A stretch of DNA of 62,130 nucleotides from Acanthaster planci. Taxonomy: Eukaryota; Echinodermata; Asteroidea; Valvatida; Acanthasteridae. Positions 1-10,300 of the stretch are shown one piece after another (the stretch's first letter is position 1; the number at the start of each line of letters is the position of its first letter). The stretch is from positions 240,902 through 303,031 of the forward strand of contig NW_019091613.1 of the NCBI RefSeq assembly GCF_001949145.1. Reading direction: 5' to 3'. Under the pieces are notes generated by a model, which saw only the letters and a list, made by a program, of their open reading frames with translations, made no database searches and was not told the origin of the DNA. Position numbers and translations under genes: made by a program.

Positions 1-301
1 GTGGCCAGAAGATGATCTCGCTCAACAGAAAATATTCATGTGAATGTGAAGTTGGAAACGTTCGGGAAATAAAGGGTATCGTTTGAAGGGGCACCACAGC
101 CAGGACAAATGGGCCACACGGCCAGCTTTGGCCGTGGACAAAGGGGAAATTTTCAGGGCACCGCTGTCAATTGTAAGTGCACCTACCGCCAAGGCTGCGG
201 TGGCCGTGGCGAAATTGCAATGTAAATAAACACTGACATCATTCATATTAAATAGTAATTCAGAGACTTGAGAAGGAATTAAGGAGGGAAATGAAACTTA
301 C

Positions 302-3300
302 GTTGGGTTCACGTCATACTCAACTGGGCACCAAGCCTCAATCTCACATGTGTAAGTTTCAGTTCCGTTGGGATAGTAGTAAGGCACACACTTGCCCGTT
401 CTAACTCCTGGGGGAGGGTAACCAGATAGACATCGGCACATGTTCAGAAAACATAACAAGGCTCAACGGAAGGAGAGTTAAAACAGTAGATATAACGAAA
501 ATTCAATTGTTCCATGAATGAATGGGCTTGGTGTTTTGACCACTGACTTGGACAAGCTTAGGGGTTTGGTAATTGCTAGTGTTTCATGGCTTTTAATTTT
601 ATAACAGACATTTAACAATGTGGCACGCTGGGCTTACTCGTACTCAATCGGATAACCTAGAATCCATTCACAAAAGAGTGTGCTGTGTCATACTGGGCCA
701 ACTATATACACAATATGACCTGGCTTTAACTGATTTAGGCCTTGAAACATTGGTGAATGGAAGACTTCACCTAAGTGCTACGTTTGCCCTTAAGTCATTC
801 AACTCAGGCAGATTTAATGAATGGTTCACTAAATCTAAGAGCACCCATACAATGAATCTTAGTTATAGTAGAAAACTTGAGGAATACTCATGTAAAACCA
901 ATCGTTTCAACAAAAGCCCAATCCCTTACCTTACCCGACTCTTGAATTCATCTATTCCTGCCATCTAACACCAAGTAATCTTTATCTATAGGCAATGTAT
1001 ATGTTGGTGTACTTGTAATCTCTTTGTATGGTGTGTTTGTTGGATGGTGATGTCAGGTTTTGGTTTGTTGGCTTCTAGGTGGTATATGTGTTTTCTGTCC
1101 TCATGTCTGTTTTGTTTATCTGGTTATTTGGCTTTTCGTGCTATGATAGCGCAAGGCGTTTTGGTTGTATTTCTTTCATTTCTTTAGCAGCTATCATATT
1201 TTTATTCCACAATTTTTACGGTAATATGACATGTATATTAAATTTACATGTTATAATCTTTGTCATTTTAATATTATCTTGTGTAAGCTGTTCTTAAATC
1301 AGCCTGCGGGCTGCTATCCAGTTCGTAAGTGACTTCGTCACAATGGCGGACGCGCCACCTTTAGCAGGCTCCCAATGGATGATCGCTGAATCTGTGCGTT
1401 AACTTCCAGTTCCGTAGTTTCAAGTAAACGGCGATCAATGCATGTACATCTGTGTGCAGTGCATGTGCAGCAGGCCTGGTTTAAACTGAAGTGACGTCAC
1501 ACTTACGAAGCAGATGGACAGTCAAATAAACCATAATAATAATAATGATAAAGTAGGTCTTTGGAGAGAAAAGAATTGCTCTTCGTCTTTTCATGAATCA
1601 GTCAAGAAGCAACCTCCTCAAGTCCCGCCCCCAAGAAACTGAGAAAGCCAATACCATTCCCATTGATGACTGGTTCACCCTTCACACAGTCCTGTGATTC
1701 TTTTGCTGGTGTACAGCCAACATTGGGAACACGTGGGTCCTATATCAGGAGAAACAACAAGGGCATGGGTGAATGAACGTGCAAGATAAATCTGTAGACA
1801 CCAGTTTCCGTGAATTTTCCAGTTTAAGATTCTAGGTTTCGATTCCAGTATTCTAGACAAGGCTGATCTGTGAACCTTCCAAACCACAGCAGCAAAGAGC
1901 AAAACTACTCTCCTGCCACTGCTTCTGCCACCAGTCAGAGGAAAACAAGTCTTGTGTTCACGATTGTCCTTCAAACCAGTTCACACACATGTATGTGATA
2001 TGTTGCCAAGTTGAATTTCTGTAACACTATGGGACTGTTTGGCATTTGTATAATGGAAAACGTTTCTCCCTAAACAAACAAGAACAGACCCACATAAAGG
2101 CTGGTACAAATGCTTGTCAACACAATGAAACACTGACAAGAACCCGATTACCGATTACCAATACAATGAAAGAGTAATTTGCTGTGACCGTCGCATGTGT
2201 TGAGTAAAAAGTGCCCTCTAAATGTAGTTATTCATACAAAGAATTGCACACCCGAAAAGAATGTTTCATTTACCTCTGGACACTGTCCTCTCTGTTGATT
2301 CGGGGTAATGATCATGTTGGTCATGACGAAAAAAGCGTTTGATTGCTGAAAGAAAGACAAAAATTACAGAAACGTCAATCGTTTCTCGTGTCCCCAAGAT
2401 GCCTGTCAGTGGAAGAGGGTGGCGATGTCACTGCAATGGTATAATGCATGAACTGCACACACAAACGATCGTCATGGTACATTTAAATCATGGTAAATGT
2501 TTGGTACGCTGTTACACTCCCTATCCTCTAACGGTCTTCCTTTGGTCCCAAGCCAACTGACCTGTCAGGCTGGTGTACTGCTTATCTCTGTTAAGCCCCA
2601 ACTATAGCATCAGTCCCAACTATAGTTGGGCCCGTTCCAACTAGAGTGCTACAGTTGGGCCGGCCCAACTACAGCAGAGAGGTCCTGTGTGCATGATGTG
2701 CCCAGCATGTGCCAAAGTCATATTGTTTACAAATGTCATGTCATTGGTCACAGGGCTAGATGAACTGATGAAGTGCCACATTTTAGATGAATTGTGTCAA
2801 GTGTGAGACACATTGACTTGGATAATGTTGAGGCATTTCCCACAGACATTGGTCAACAATAGTTGGGCCAGCCCAACTGCAGTATTACAGTTGGGACTGT
2901 CCCAACTATAGTTGGGACTTATGCTATAGTTGGGGCGTAACATCTCCAATGGCCTTGGCATAAAACGACTAAGAATAATTTCTATTCCCCTATGCTGGCA
3001 CTTCTTTGCATTACTCTGTGAATGGAATGAGGCAACTAGGGGTGAAATGGCTTGCCCGAGGTCACACCTTATGGCCAAAGGCAAGATTCAAACCCTTGTC
3101 CTGACCACGAGTCATGTACCCTGACCACTAGGTCATCCTCCCCTTGGGGGCCAGGAGAACAGACGCCTATTAATAGGTCTATATTCTTCTCATTTGACCA
3201 AGTCACATCTTCCATGGTACGCATTCTAAATGCAACTGGACTAAGATCGCACGTTGACCAGCCACTAGCCAGAGCCCCAATCCCACTAGCCAGAGCCCCA

Positions 3301-4448
3301 ATCCCACTAGCCAGAGCCCCAATCCCACTTGCCCTCACTTTTTGACTGCACACAATAACCTCTGAAGCCTGTACAGAGACAGTGGGTCTAAGTGCTAATG
3401 AAGCAATTCGTTATGGGGGAAGTTTAGTGAAAGACAGCTTTAATAATGGCAGGCTTCTATGTCAATTCACATAAAATATTCCTAGTTATTTTTTTTTATA
3501 AACCCGTTTTTTTGTGAACATCAAACAAGGACGATTCAAGATCTCTATTTATTTTTGAGGATGAGGTTATCAAAACAAGATGAGGAAAGTTTCTTGGGAG
3601 CTACCCTCCAGTTTCTATGATTTGTGTAACAGTGAGCTAGCCACGTGCATGCTTTGCAGCTGTTACCAATTACCATGGTTACACCTGCTTCCATCTAAGG
3701 CACTCTTCTTTTTTTTCCAAAGTCTTTGATTTTCCCATTTCACCCCCCCCTGAAATGGGAGGGGCAATGGTCATCAGAAAGAAGGTGGTGGGGACACAAA
3801 TTTTTCTGGCCAAAGTGGGTTGAAAACAATTTTTTCTTTTCATTTGGACTTGGTACCTGCGGAGGAACGACATAGTCAGAGACGTCCCAGATCCTGTCAT
3901 AAGGTGTTGTGTCTTTAATGTTGAGATCTGGCAGTCCACTGATGTTGGTATAGGACACTCCTTTCAGCTTGGTCGTCACTGAGCTAATAACGGTGTCTGT
4001 GGACTGGTAAGCCTTCTTGTAAATGATGGCATATCTGTGGTACAATTGGGCAAACAAGTCTTTCTTTCATTTCAGCCTTTTGATTGACTCAATGGACTCA
4101 GTATTAGCCTGCCCACGGCACACCTGGCAACAACATCAATGTGTGTGTGTCGGTCCAATACGACACGAAATGCTCCAGATACCTGTCCCACACAGTGCTT
4201 GGTCAAAATATAAGGGGGTGGGGCTTAATAGATGGGTCTTCTTCATCCGCAAGCAACTTATCTTTTATTGGCATGCACTCTATGTGGACTTACCCAATGA
4301 CATAGGCTACGATTGCCAGTTGGATTAACCTGTTCAAGAAGCCTATGGTCTTGTTCTTGATGTGGACAATCTTCTGCGTGTCATACTCCAGGGCCCAACT
4401 GATGAGCAAGGAACCGACACCAGGCACGTTTTCCTCAGGACTTGTCAT
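302..4448 (-). CDS. P2RX: P2X purinoceptor (ATP-gated cation channel), 5' half: five exons
   Basis: ATP-gated trimeric cation channel of the plasma membrane. Coding exons read on the minus strand: 4448-4294, 4034-3857, 2345-2274, 1739-1655 and 407-302, joined with matching phases and gt/ag borders to give 198 codons plus two bases. Exon 1 carries the cytosolic P2X signature EYDTQK and the start of TM1 (FLNRLIQLAIVAYVIG). Exon 2 has KAYQSTDTVISSVTTKLKGV with the two lysines that contact ATP in the family, then RIWDVSDYVVPPQ. Exon 3 has FFVMTNMIITPNQ and GQCPE. Exons 4 and 5 have VGCTP, QDCVKG, TGKCV, YTCEIE and AWCPVE, giving the first six of the ten conserved ectodomain cysteines. The lower body, TM2 and C-terminus lie left of base 302. 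Compared with vertebrate P2X4, exon 2 has several extra residues between TNISG and RIWDV. The start ATG at 4448 is the one that precedes the conserved N-terminus. The subtype cannot be assigned. Confidence 0.95.
600..1549 (+). mobile_element. 3' end of a non-LTR retrotransposon (CR1/L2/Rex-like)
   Basis: An open frame at 618-968 ends in a sequence typical of the extreme C-terminus of animal CR1/L2-type ORF2 proteins: WHAGLTRTQSDNLESIHKRV, then LALTDLGLETLVNGR, then RFNKSPIPYLTRLLN just before the stop. A T-rich 3' untranslated part follows, ending near 1530-1549 in an (ATA)n tail. The copy is truncated at its 5' end and sits antisense in the last P2X intron of this window. The class is clear from these motifs; the exact clade is inferred. 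Confidence 0.8.
2589..2942. mobile_element. MITE family M1, copy 1 (CCCAACTATAGTTGGG termini, 4-bp TSD)
   Basis: Short non-autonomous element with long terminal inverted repeats that begin TGTTAAGCCCCAACTATAGC and end GCTATAGTTGGGGCGTAACA. Each arm contains nested CCCAACTATAGTTGGG palindromes. It is flanked on both sides by TCTC, a likely 4-bp target-site duplication. The interior is shared with copies at 22943-23265 and 24840-25194. It lies in a P2X intron. Confidence 0.8.
3010..3150 (+). repeat. Dispersed repeat fragment (GCTTGCCCGAGGTCACACC type)
   Basis: This stretch resembles 29440-29525: both carry a 'gtgaaatggcttgcccgagg' / 'gtaaagtgacttgcccgaga' block, then 'attcaaaccc' or 'attcgaacct'. 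Such strings are common in SINE and LINE tails of animals. No clear ends can be seen, so it is recorded only as a dispersed repeat. Confidence 0.4.
3262..3333. repeat. 21-bp tandem repeat, about 3.5 units
   Basis: The unit CCACTAGCCAGAGCCCCAATC is repeated perfectly head to tail, with the last unit degenerating. It lies in P2X intron 2. The period is a multiple of three, which explains the spurious open frames on both strands. Confidence 0.9.
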
Positions 4449-5704
4449 TGTCGTTGCGGGTTCCTGGACACGGTATCCTCTGAATGATAAAACAGGAATC
4501 TGGTGTGCGTGTTATCTCTCGAAGAGTGGGGATTTCAAGGATCTCACTCTAAGAGTCTGAGTATGGTTGGCGTTGGGGCGCACATCTTTTCATATTAACC
4601 CTTATTAAGTTATTAAGCATGTCAGTCATCTACCAACATGACCAAGGTGAATTCAAAAGCAAAATCAGGCTAAAGCTCTCTCCCTTCTACAGGAACTGGG
4701 TCACTAACTTTACAATCCCCGTACAAGCCATGACCTCCAAAAGCACAAAAAAGTTGGGCACAACAGTTTGCTCGTTCAAAGTTCTCTTACCAAAGCTTGG
4801 CCAAGACCAAAGCAAGACTTCGGAGGCGGTACATACGCACGTACGTGCATGAAGTGGATATCAAAATCACGAGTGTTAGTGCAGTTTCTGTTTATAGACA
4901 AACTGTTTTAGCGCCCTCAATATTTTCTAAAGATCAGCTAATCGGGTTCACTCGCGGCGCTATACAATCTTTGCTCTCAACTAACCTCGTCCTGATTGTG
5001 TTCTCATCACACTGCCCCTCACAACCGACTGCTCTCCATTGGAAAAAGTAATCGCTGGGACAAGATTGGCTCGGGAAGAGTTCCATATACGGACGCCAGT
5101 AATTATTCCCCTCACCTATTAGCCTTCAGAGAGCAAACACATGTCCAGAAAAATTCAATTTAGGAGGGAAAAAACCAAGTCGTTTACTTAGAAAACAGAA
5201 TTTTTCAGACCAGTCTCTTAGGGTTTGTGCGTGGGGTTTCCGTATATGGAACTCTCGACCACCAGCAAAACAATACCTCCAAAATTCTACTAAAAACTGG
5301 CCAATGGAAGCAATGCACCCCCCCCCAAAAAAAATGTAGGTAGCAATTAATTATTTACGGTGGGGATGGAAGGATGCAGTCAAACTCGGCCCAATTCGGC
5401 TCTTTTCAACGTAAGCACAAAAAAATGAGGCACTGCGATTTGCATGAGTACATCAATGAACGATGGAAATATTTGTGTTCAATGTGCATAACCATTTCAA
5501 TATTTTTTAATCCATCCCGAGTCAATGAATATGTGTAACTAGAGTGAACATACTTGCAACATTAAACACATGAAAGATGGGCATTCAGTACATAAAATTA
5601 CACTTTGAACCAGAAACTGGAACAATTGTCGCTTAAAGCTCACTGTCTGCTCTTTCCAGCAAACCAAAGCAAAATTATTAAACAAAAAAATCACTTTAAA
5701 ATAT
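4449..5704. other. Intergenic stretch upstream of P2X
   Basis: No coding exon was recognised. It should contain the P2X promoter, but no clear TATA box is visible. An inverted pair built on CCGTATATGGAACTCT (minus near 5080-5098, plus near 5238-5255) is repeated again near 13852-13868 in the ACCS region, so part of this stretch is a small mobile repeat. Confidence 0.45.
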
Positions 5705-6483
5705 TGTCGCGGGTTCGCCGTCGAAACGGGCAAATAAAAGGGCAGTCACACAGATCTATACTTCACAGCTGGTTTAATTCCGGGCAAAGATCCGAATGGT
5801 CCAAGGTCAGAACACGAACTCTTCTATCTAGCGTGGCTATTTATACAGCCTGAGGTTGGGCTTGTTTTTACAGAGAATTAAGAACAAAACATTACATCAT
5901 AACATTTACCAATAAGTCACTGTAATGAACTGAGCAAGATACACGCAATATTTGAGTTGGAGGAACACCGATTTAATCTTCTTCATGTGAGGCTCTGGAA
6001 ACCAAGTGCAAGGCTAACAGAAAATGCACACGTAGCATTTGGGATACACCGGAAGAAAGTAATACAATATATTTACGACCACAGTCCCAGAAGCAGCCGG
6101 GTTAAAAGGTGAAGTTCACGAGTTTAAGGAACAGAGTTACTTTCCATAACTTGGAATTAAGTCCTTCGGTAGTCGGGATATTACAGTCACATAAGGTAAC
6201 AAAACAGCGTGCAGTGTAACGAACATTAGTGTGTCACGCTCACCGCAAGAGGGCGCTAGCGCGACCAAGCAAGCAATTGCGCGCTGTTTACATGTGGTTC
6301 TGATAGGGCGCACGCAGCGGTAACTCAACTGTGCACTGTCAATGCACTCTGAAGTGGCGAAGACGCGACGCGACGCGAGCGAACTAATAATCGCAGAGCG
6401 CGCTGTCAGCTAATAATACCAGAAATAACCAATAATTATAACTAATAATCAATCAACAGTTCATGTTGAGTAATTTCACAACA
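5705..6483 (-). mobile_element. Probable solo LTR of an LTR retrotransposon
   Basis: Read on the minus strand, this 779-base block starts TGTTGTGAAATT and ends CCCGCGACA, so it has TG...CA ends. Near its 3' end it has a TATA-like TATAAATAG (5837-5845) and, about 65 bases later, an ATTAAA-type signal (5773-5778), the usual LTR order. It is more CG-rich than its surroundings. No gag or pol frame lies beside it, so a solo LTR is the simplest reading. No exact target-site duplication is visible (flanks atat and ctat). The superfamily is not determined. Confidence 0.55.
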
Positions 6484-7225
6484 CTATGATTCCTAGTGGA
6501 TCAGATGACGTTACAAAATTAAGAGTCAATTTTAGCAGAAGAGTAAATTAAAATTTTATATGAAAAAAAAATCTTACAGCCCAGAATAAGGAGCAAATAA
6601 AATCTAACACTTTAAATCATAAGACATATTTGGAAGAATAGGGAACTAAACCAAACAATGAAGAAAAAGAAGTAATGAATAAGTGTTACGTAATGAACAA
6701 CGAACACTCCCTGGATCAATCACTTATACTGGCCAAAGAATAACTAAGTTCAGAAATGATTGCTTGGTTGGACTTGAACACTTGCATCTCCTAATCTCGT
6801 CTTACTCGTTTTAAAACAAATTACAAGAAAAAGTGTTATTAGTGTCGAATTTCCTAAGCAACTATCTTCTCTGTTAGAATTAAATACAACATTAAAAATG
6901 ATAAATTTCTCATGATATGTACACAATTTTCACATTTCAAACATTGCATGTACCTGCAGGTGGCCGGCACTTAATCAGCCGGTTGAAACTGGCCACAGAC
7001 GGACTCTTGACCAATAGGAGTGGCTCAACCATCTAATGTATTTATGAATAGGTTGCAGTGGCACCATCCAAGGCATTCCAGGATTTGAAGCCCAAACATT
7101 GCAAAGTGAAGGGCCACACATCCAAATTAGAATAAAACCACCATGTCACGGGGAGGGTGAACTGCATCCGAAATTTATCAAAATTCTCATAATAATGGGT
7201 CCAGCTACTTGAAGTGAGGTCATGT
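6484..7225. other. AT-rich intergenic stretch between the LTR and ACCS
   Basis: No open frame with family features and no clear repeat is seen. The part nearest 7225 should include the ACCS 3' untranslated region. No perfect AATAAA on the minus strand was found close to the stop. Confidence 0.4.
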
Positions 7226-7300
7226 GCTCTATAAGAGTTCCAGTTCTTCTGCTCTATGAGAGTTCCAGTTCTTCTGCTCTATGAGAGTTCCAGTTCTTCC
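7226..7300. repeat. 25-bp tandem repeat, 3 units, spanning the ACCS stop codon
   Basis: Three near-identical copies of a 25-base unit containing GAGAGTTCCAGTTCTTCT. On the minus strand the right-most unit encodes the last residues of the ACCS-like protein (EELELS) and its TAG stop. The other two lie just downstream in the 3' untranslated region. Confidence 0.85.
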
Positions 7301-10300
7301 TTCCATTTTTCAGCTATGCTCATCTCTTGCCAATCAGATTTGGTGATCTCGCTTAGCAGTTTTGAAATGGGAGTTTCCAGACATGTAACTGAAACAAATC
7401 AATGATTGAGAGAATCAAACAAATTACTGAGAATGTCAAATTAACAAGAAATACTAAAAAGTTAAAATAAAAAATGGAAGCTGGGCATACTACAGGAGAA
7501 AAGTAGACCATAAAAATGCCAACCAGACCTGTATGCTAGCCAGCCAACCTTGCTAACCAATCAAGCCTGCCAACCAAGCCAATCAAACAGCTCCCCCGGC
7601 ACCACGCTACACGTCAGTTTCATGCCTCCAAATCAGCACAACTGATCATCAAGACGCCATCAGACCACCTGGCCACCAAACCACAAACGTGGCTAGCTGC
7701 CAGTGAACAGCTTGGCCAGCAAGACACAAAACTGACCGGTAACTAGTAAACAACCTGGCCACCAAACCACAAACGTGGCTAGCTGCCAGTGAACAGCTTG
7801 GCCACCAAACCACAAAAGTGACCAGCAGTCAGAAGATTTAGCCATCATACTACAAAACTGACCAGTATCAAGTAATCAAACTAGCTATCGATTCATCTAC
7901 CTAGTTTATGAGGAGTCACCTCTGTCTCTCTCCCCACCTGCAGTTGCCGTGGACTACAACTGCCTGTTTTCTTCTAGAAATGCTTGACAGGTCCTTGCTA
8001 GCCTTGCCATAGCTGCAGACAAACCAACACAACTGCAGTTCATCACTTCTACACTGAATTTTTCTGCACATAATTATGCCTGACATCAACCGGTGTGTTT
8101 AGGCATTCAATAGACATGTGGTTGAATGTCAAATGTTGCCCATCCTCACAAGATACCTCGACACTGCATTTGTTTTAAGTAAAAACCCGAACCATGCTCT
8201 GTATCAAATTGACTTTATTGGTGGTGTCTCTTGTTTGTTTGCATTGTGGGCCAATTTTCTCACCAACTTTGACCTCATCGGGCGGTCGGGAGAAAATGAT
8301 GCGGAACCATCCACGCTCATCGGAGAAAAATGCCAGAGAAGGACTGATATAGACACCATCATCAATCAAACGATGAAAGAGTGCCAGTTCACCTGCCTCG
8401 GTCAGGGACGGTATGAACTGGAAACAAAGAATCAAAAAGGAATGTAGCTTTGAAAAAAAACGAGGCCCTTAGCTGTAGCCAGGGTGTAAGGAGTACCAGC
8501 TATATTGCAAATAGTAAATATAAATCACAGTGTTTTCGCACTTAAAAAAATGCACGTGGAAAAGCACAATAGGTCGAAGAGTTAAGACAAGTCGGCGACA
8601 CTTACTTTCTTTAAGTCAGCATAAACGTACAGCCCAGAGGGTCGGTTTAGGTATGGTATTCCCATCTCGTCCAGGGCATCTGTTGTAAGTTTGTGAGCCT
8701 CTCGCAACCTCTTGAGATTGGTTGGAAAGAAGACATTGTTCCACCAATCTGCAGGCAAAACAGAGTTACAGAAACCGTTTATGAACAGGTTGAAAATGAA
8801 TACTTAATTACTCAAAACTGATGTTCATTTTAAAAATCCTGGTTTGTTTTATGGATGACGTTACCACGATGCGAAGAAATATACGTGTACACTAAACAGC
8901 CTTTAATGTCATTCTTATTTTAAAGCAGGTTCATTTTGTAGTTTTGTAGTTTTATTCCACAAATAATGGGTTATTTTACCTTTATCAGAAAAAAGGTGAG
9001 CCATAACTCTCTGAATGTAGACAGGAATTAAGTGGAAGTAGGTGAATCTATTAATGCAAGAACTGATGGAACTGTTCAAGGTGTGAATGACGCCAAATCT
9101 CATACCTGACATTGTCAAATCCTGGAAAAAATAAAAGTAACAAATGATATACCGTATACATTATGGATAGGGGTTGAGCTGAGGTCAGGGTAACGTTGTT
9201 TCATGTTACTTACTGCCTGACAAAGTGCACTGTGTCAGGAATCGAGGTTAAAGTGGCTCATTTCCAACCTTGCTCACCCCGAAAAAGAGTACTCTCTCAG
9301 TACCGGCGTTAGGAAGACTTGTTGTGAATTTTCTCACTTCCCAGACAAAGTGCACTAGAACAGGACCAAGGTGAGGGTAATGCGTTGCGAACCATACTCA
9401 CTTCCTAGACCATTGGGTACCTTCTTAGGATCAAGGTTGAGGTAATGCATTTCTAACCTTGCTTGTTGCCCAGACAAAGTGCACTCTCTTGGGAACGAGG
9501 TTCATTGTTTCTAGCCTTGGTTACTGCTCAAGATGCACTCTCACAGAATAGGGTAACACGTTTCTAACCTTGCTTCCTGCCCAGACAAAGTGCACTCTTT
9601 CGGGATCTGGCACCTCCTCCGGTTTGAGACTAAGAAAGCTGTGGAACTTCACTCCTTCCTTGAAGATGGAGTTCATGTAGACTTCGTTCACAATCAGATG
9701 AAGCGAATGTCTGCAACCAGGTGTAATGTTCACTTCACTTTATTTCCACATAAGGGTGGAGGGGAGTCCCCCAAAAGCAGTGCTTGTCGAGTAGGGACCC
9801 CCACTTACAAAACAACACATACAAATATCACCTTCACATGGACATTACATTGGCATCCATATACATACAACATAAGACAATAAGTAGAAATAAACAAGAG
9901 ATGAATACGGCCTGTAACCTGTAACCCTGTGAGAACTACTCAGTTTCCGTATAAATATTCAGTAAACACATGTTGTATTTATGTTTAAACAATGATGGAT
10001 TGGTTATATTTTTATTTGGTCAAATACATGTATACAGCATTACTACAACCACAGAAAAAACAATCTCAATGGACCGTATTTGCGGGGTACCGATCAAATT
10101 TTAGTGGTACATCTGCATGGGATGGTACCAGTTGATTTTGCAGGGTTGGAATGAAATCGTAGAGTCTGGTTCTTTAAATGTAACGTTTTCAAATGTACAC
10201 ACTATGTCGGGGAATCTGACTGAAAATGGGTCCCCTGTGAATATGGTCTATTGTCAGCTGACAAAACTGATTGGTGCTCTAAATACTTTGGCTTAGCAGA

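Noticed and set aside
1655-1974. 99-codon minus-strand open frame as a separate small gene
   Set aside because: Its real coding part is the 85-base P2X exon 1739-1655 in another frame; the rest is intron.
2930-3353. Overlapping open frames rich in Ala-Arg-Pro or Ala-Ser-Gly
   Set aside because: They arise from the 21-bp tandem repeat and lie in a P2X intron without splice support.
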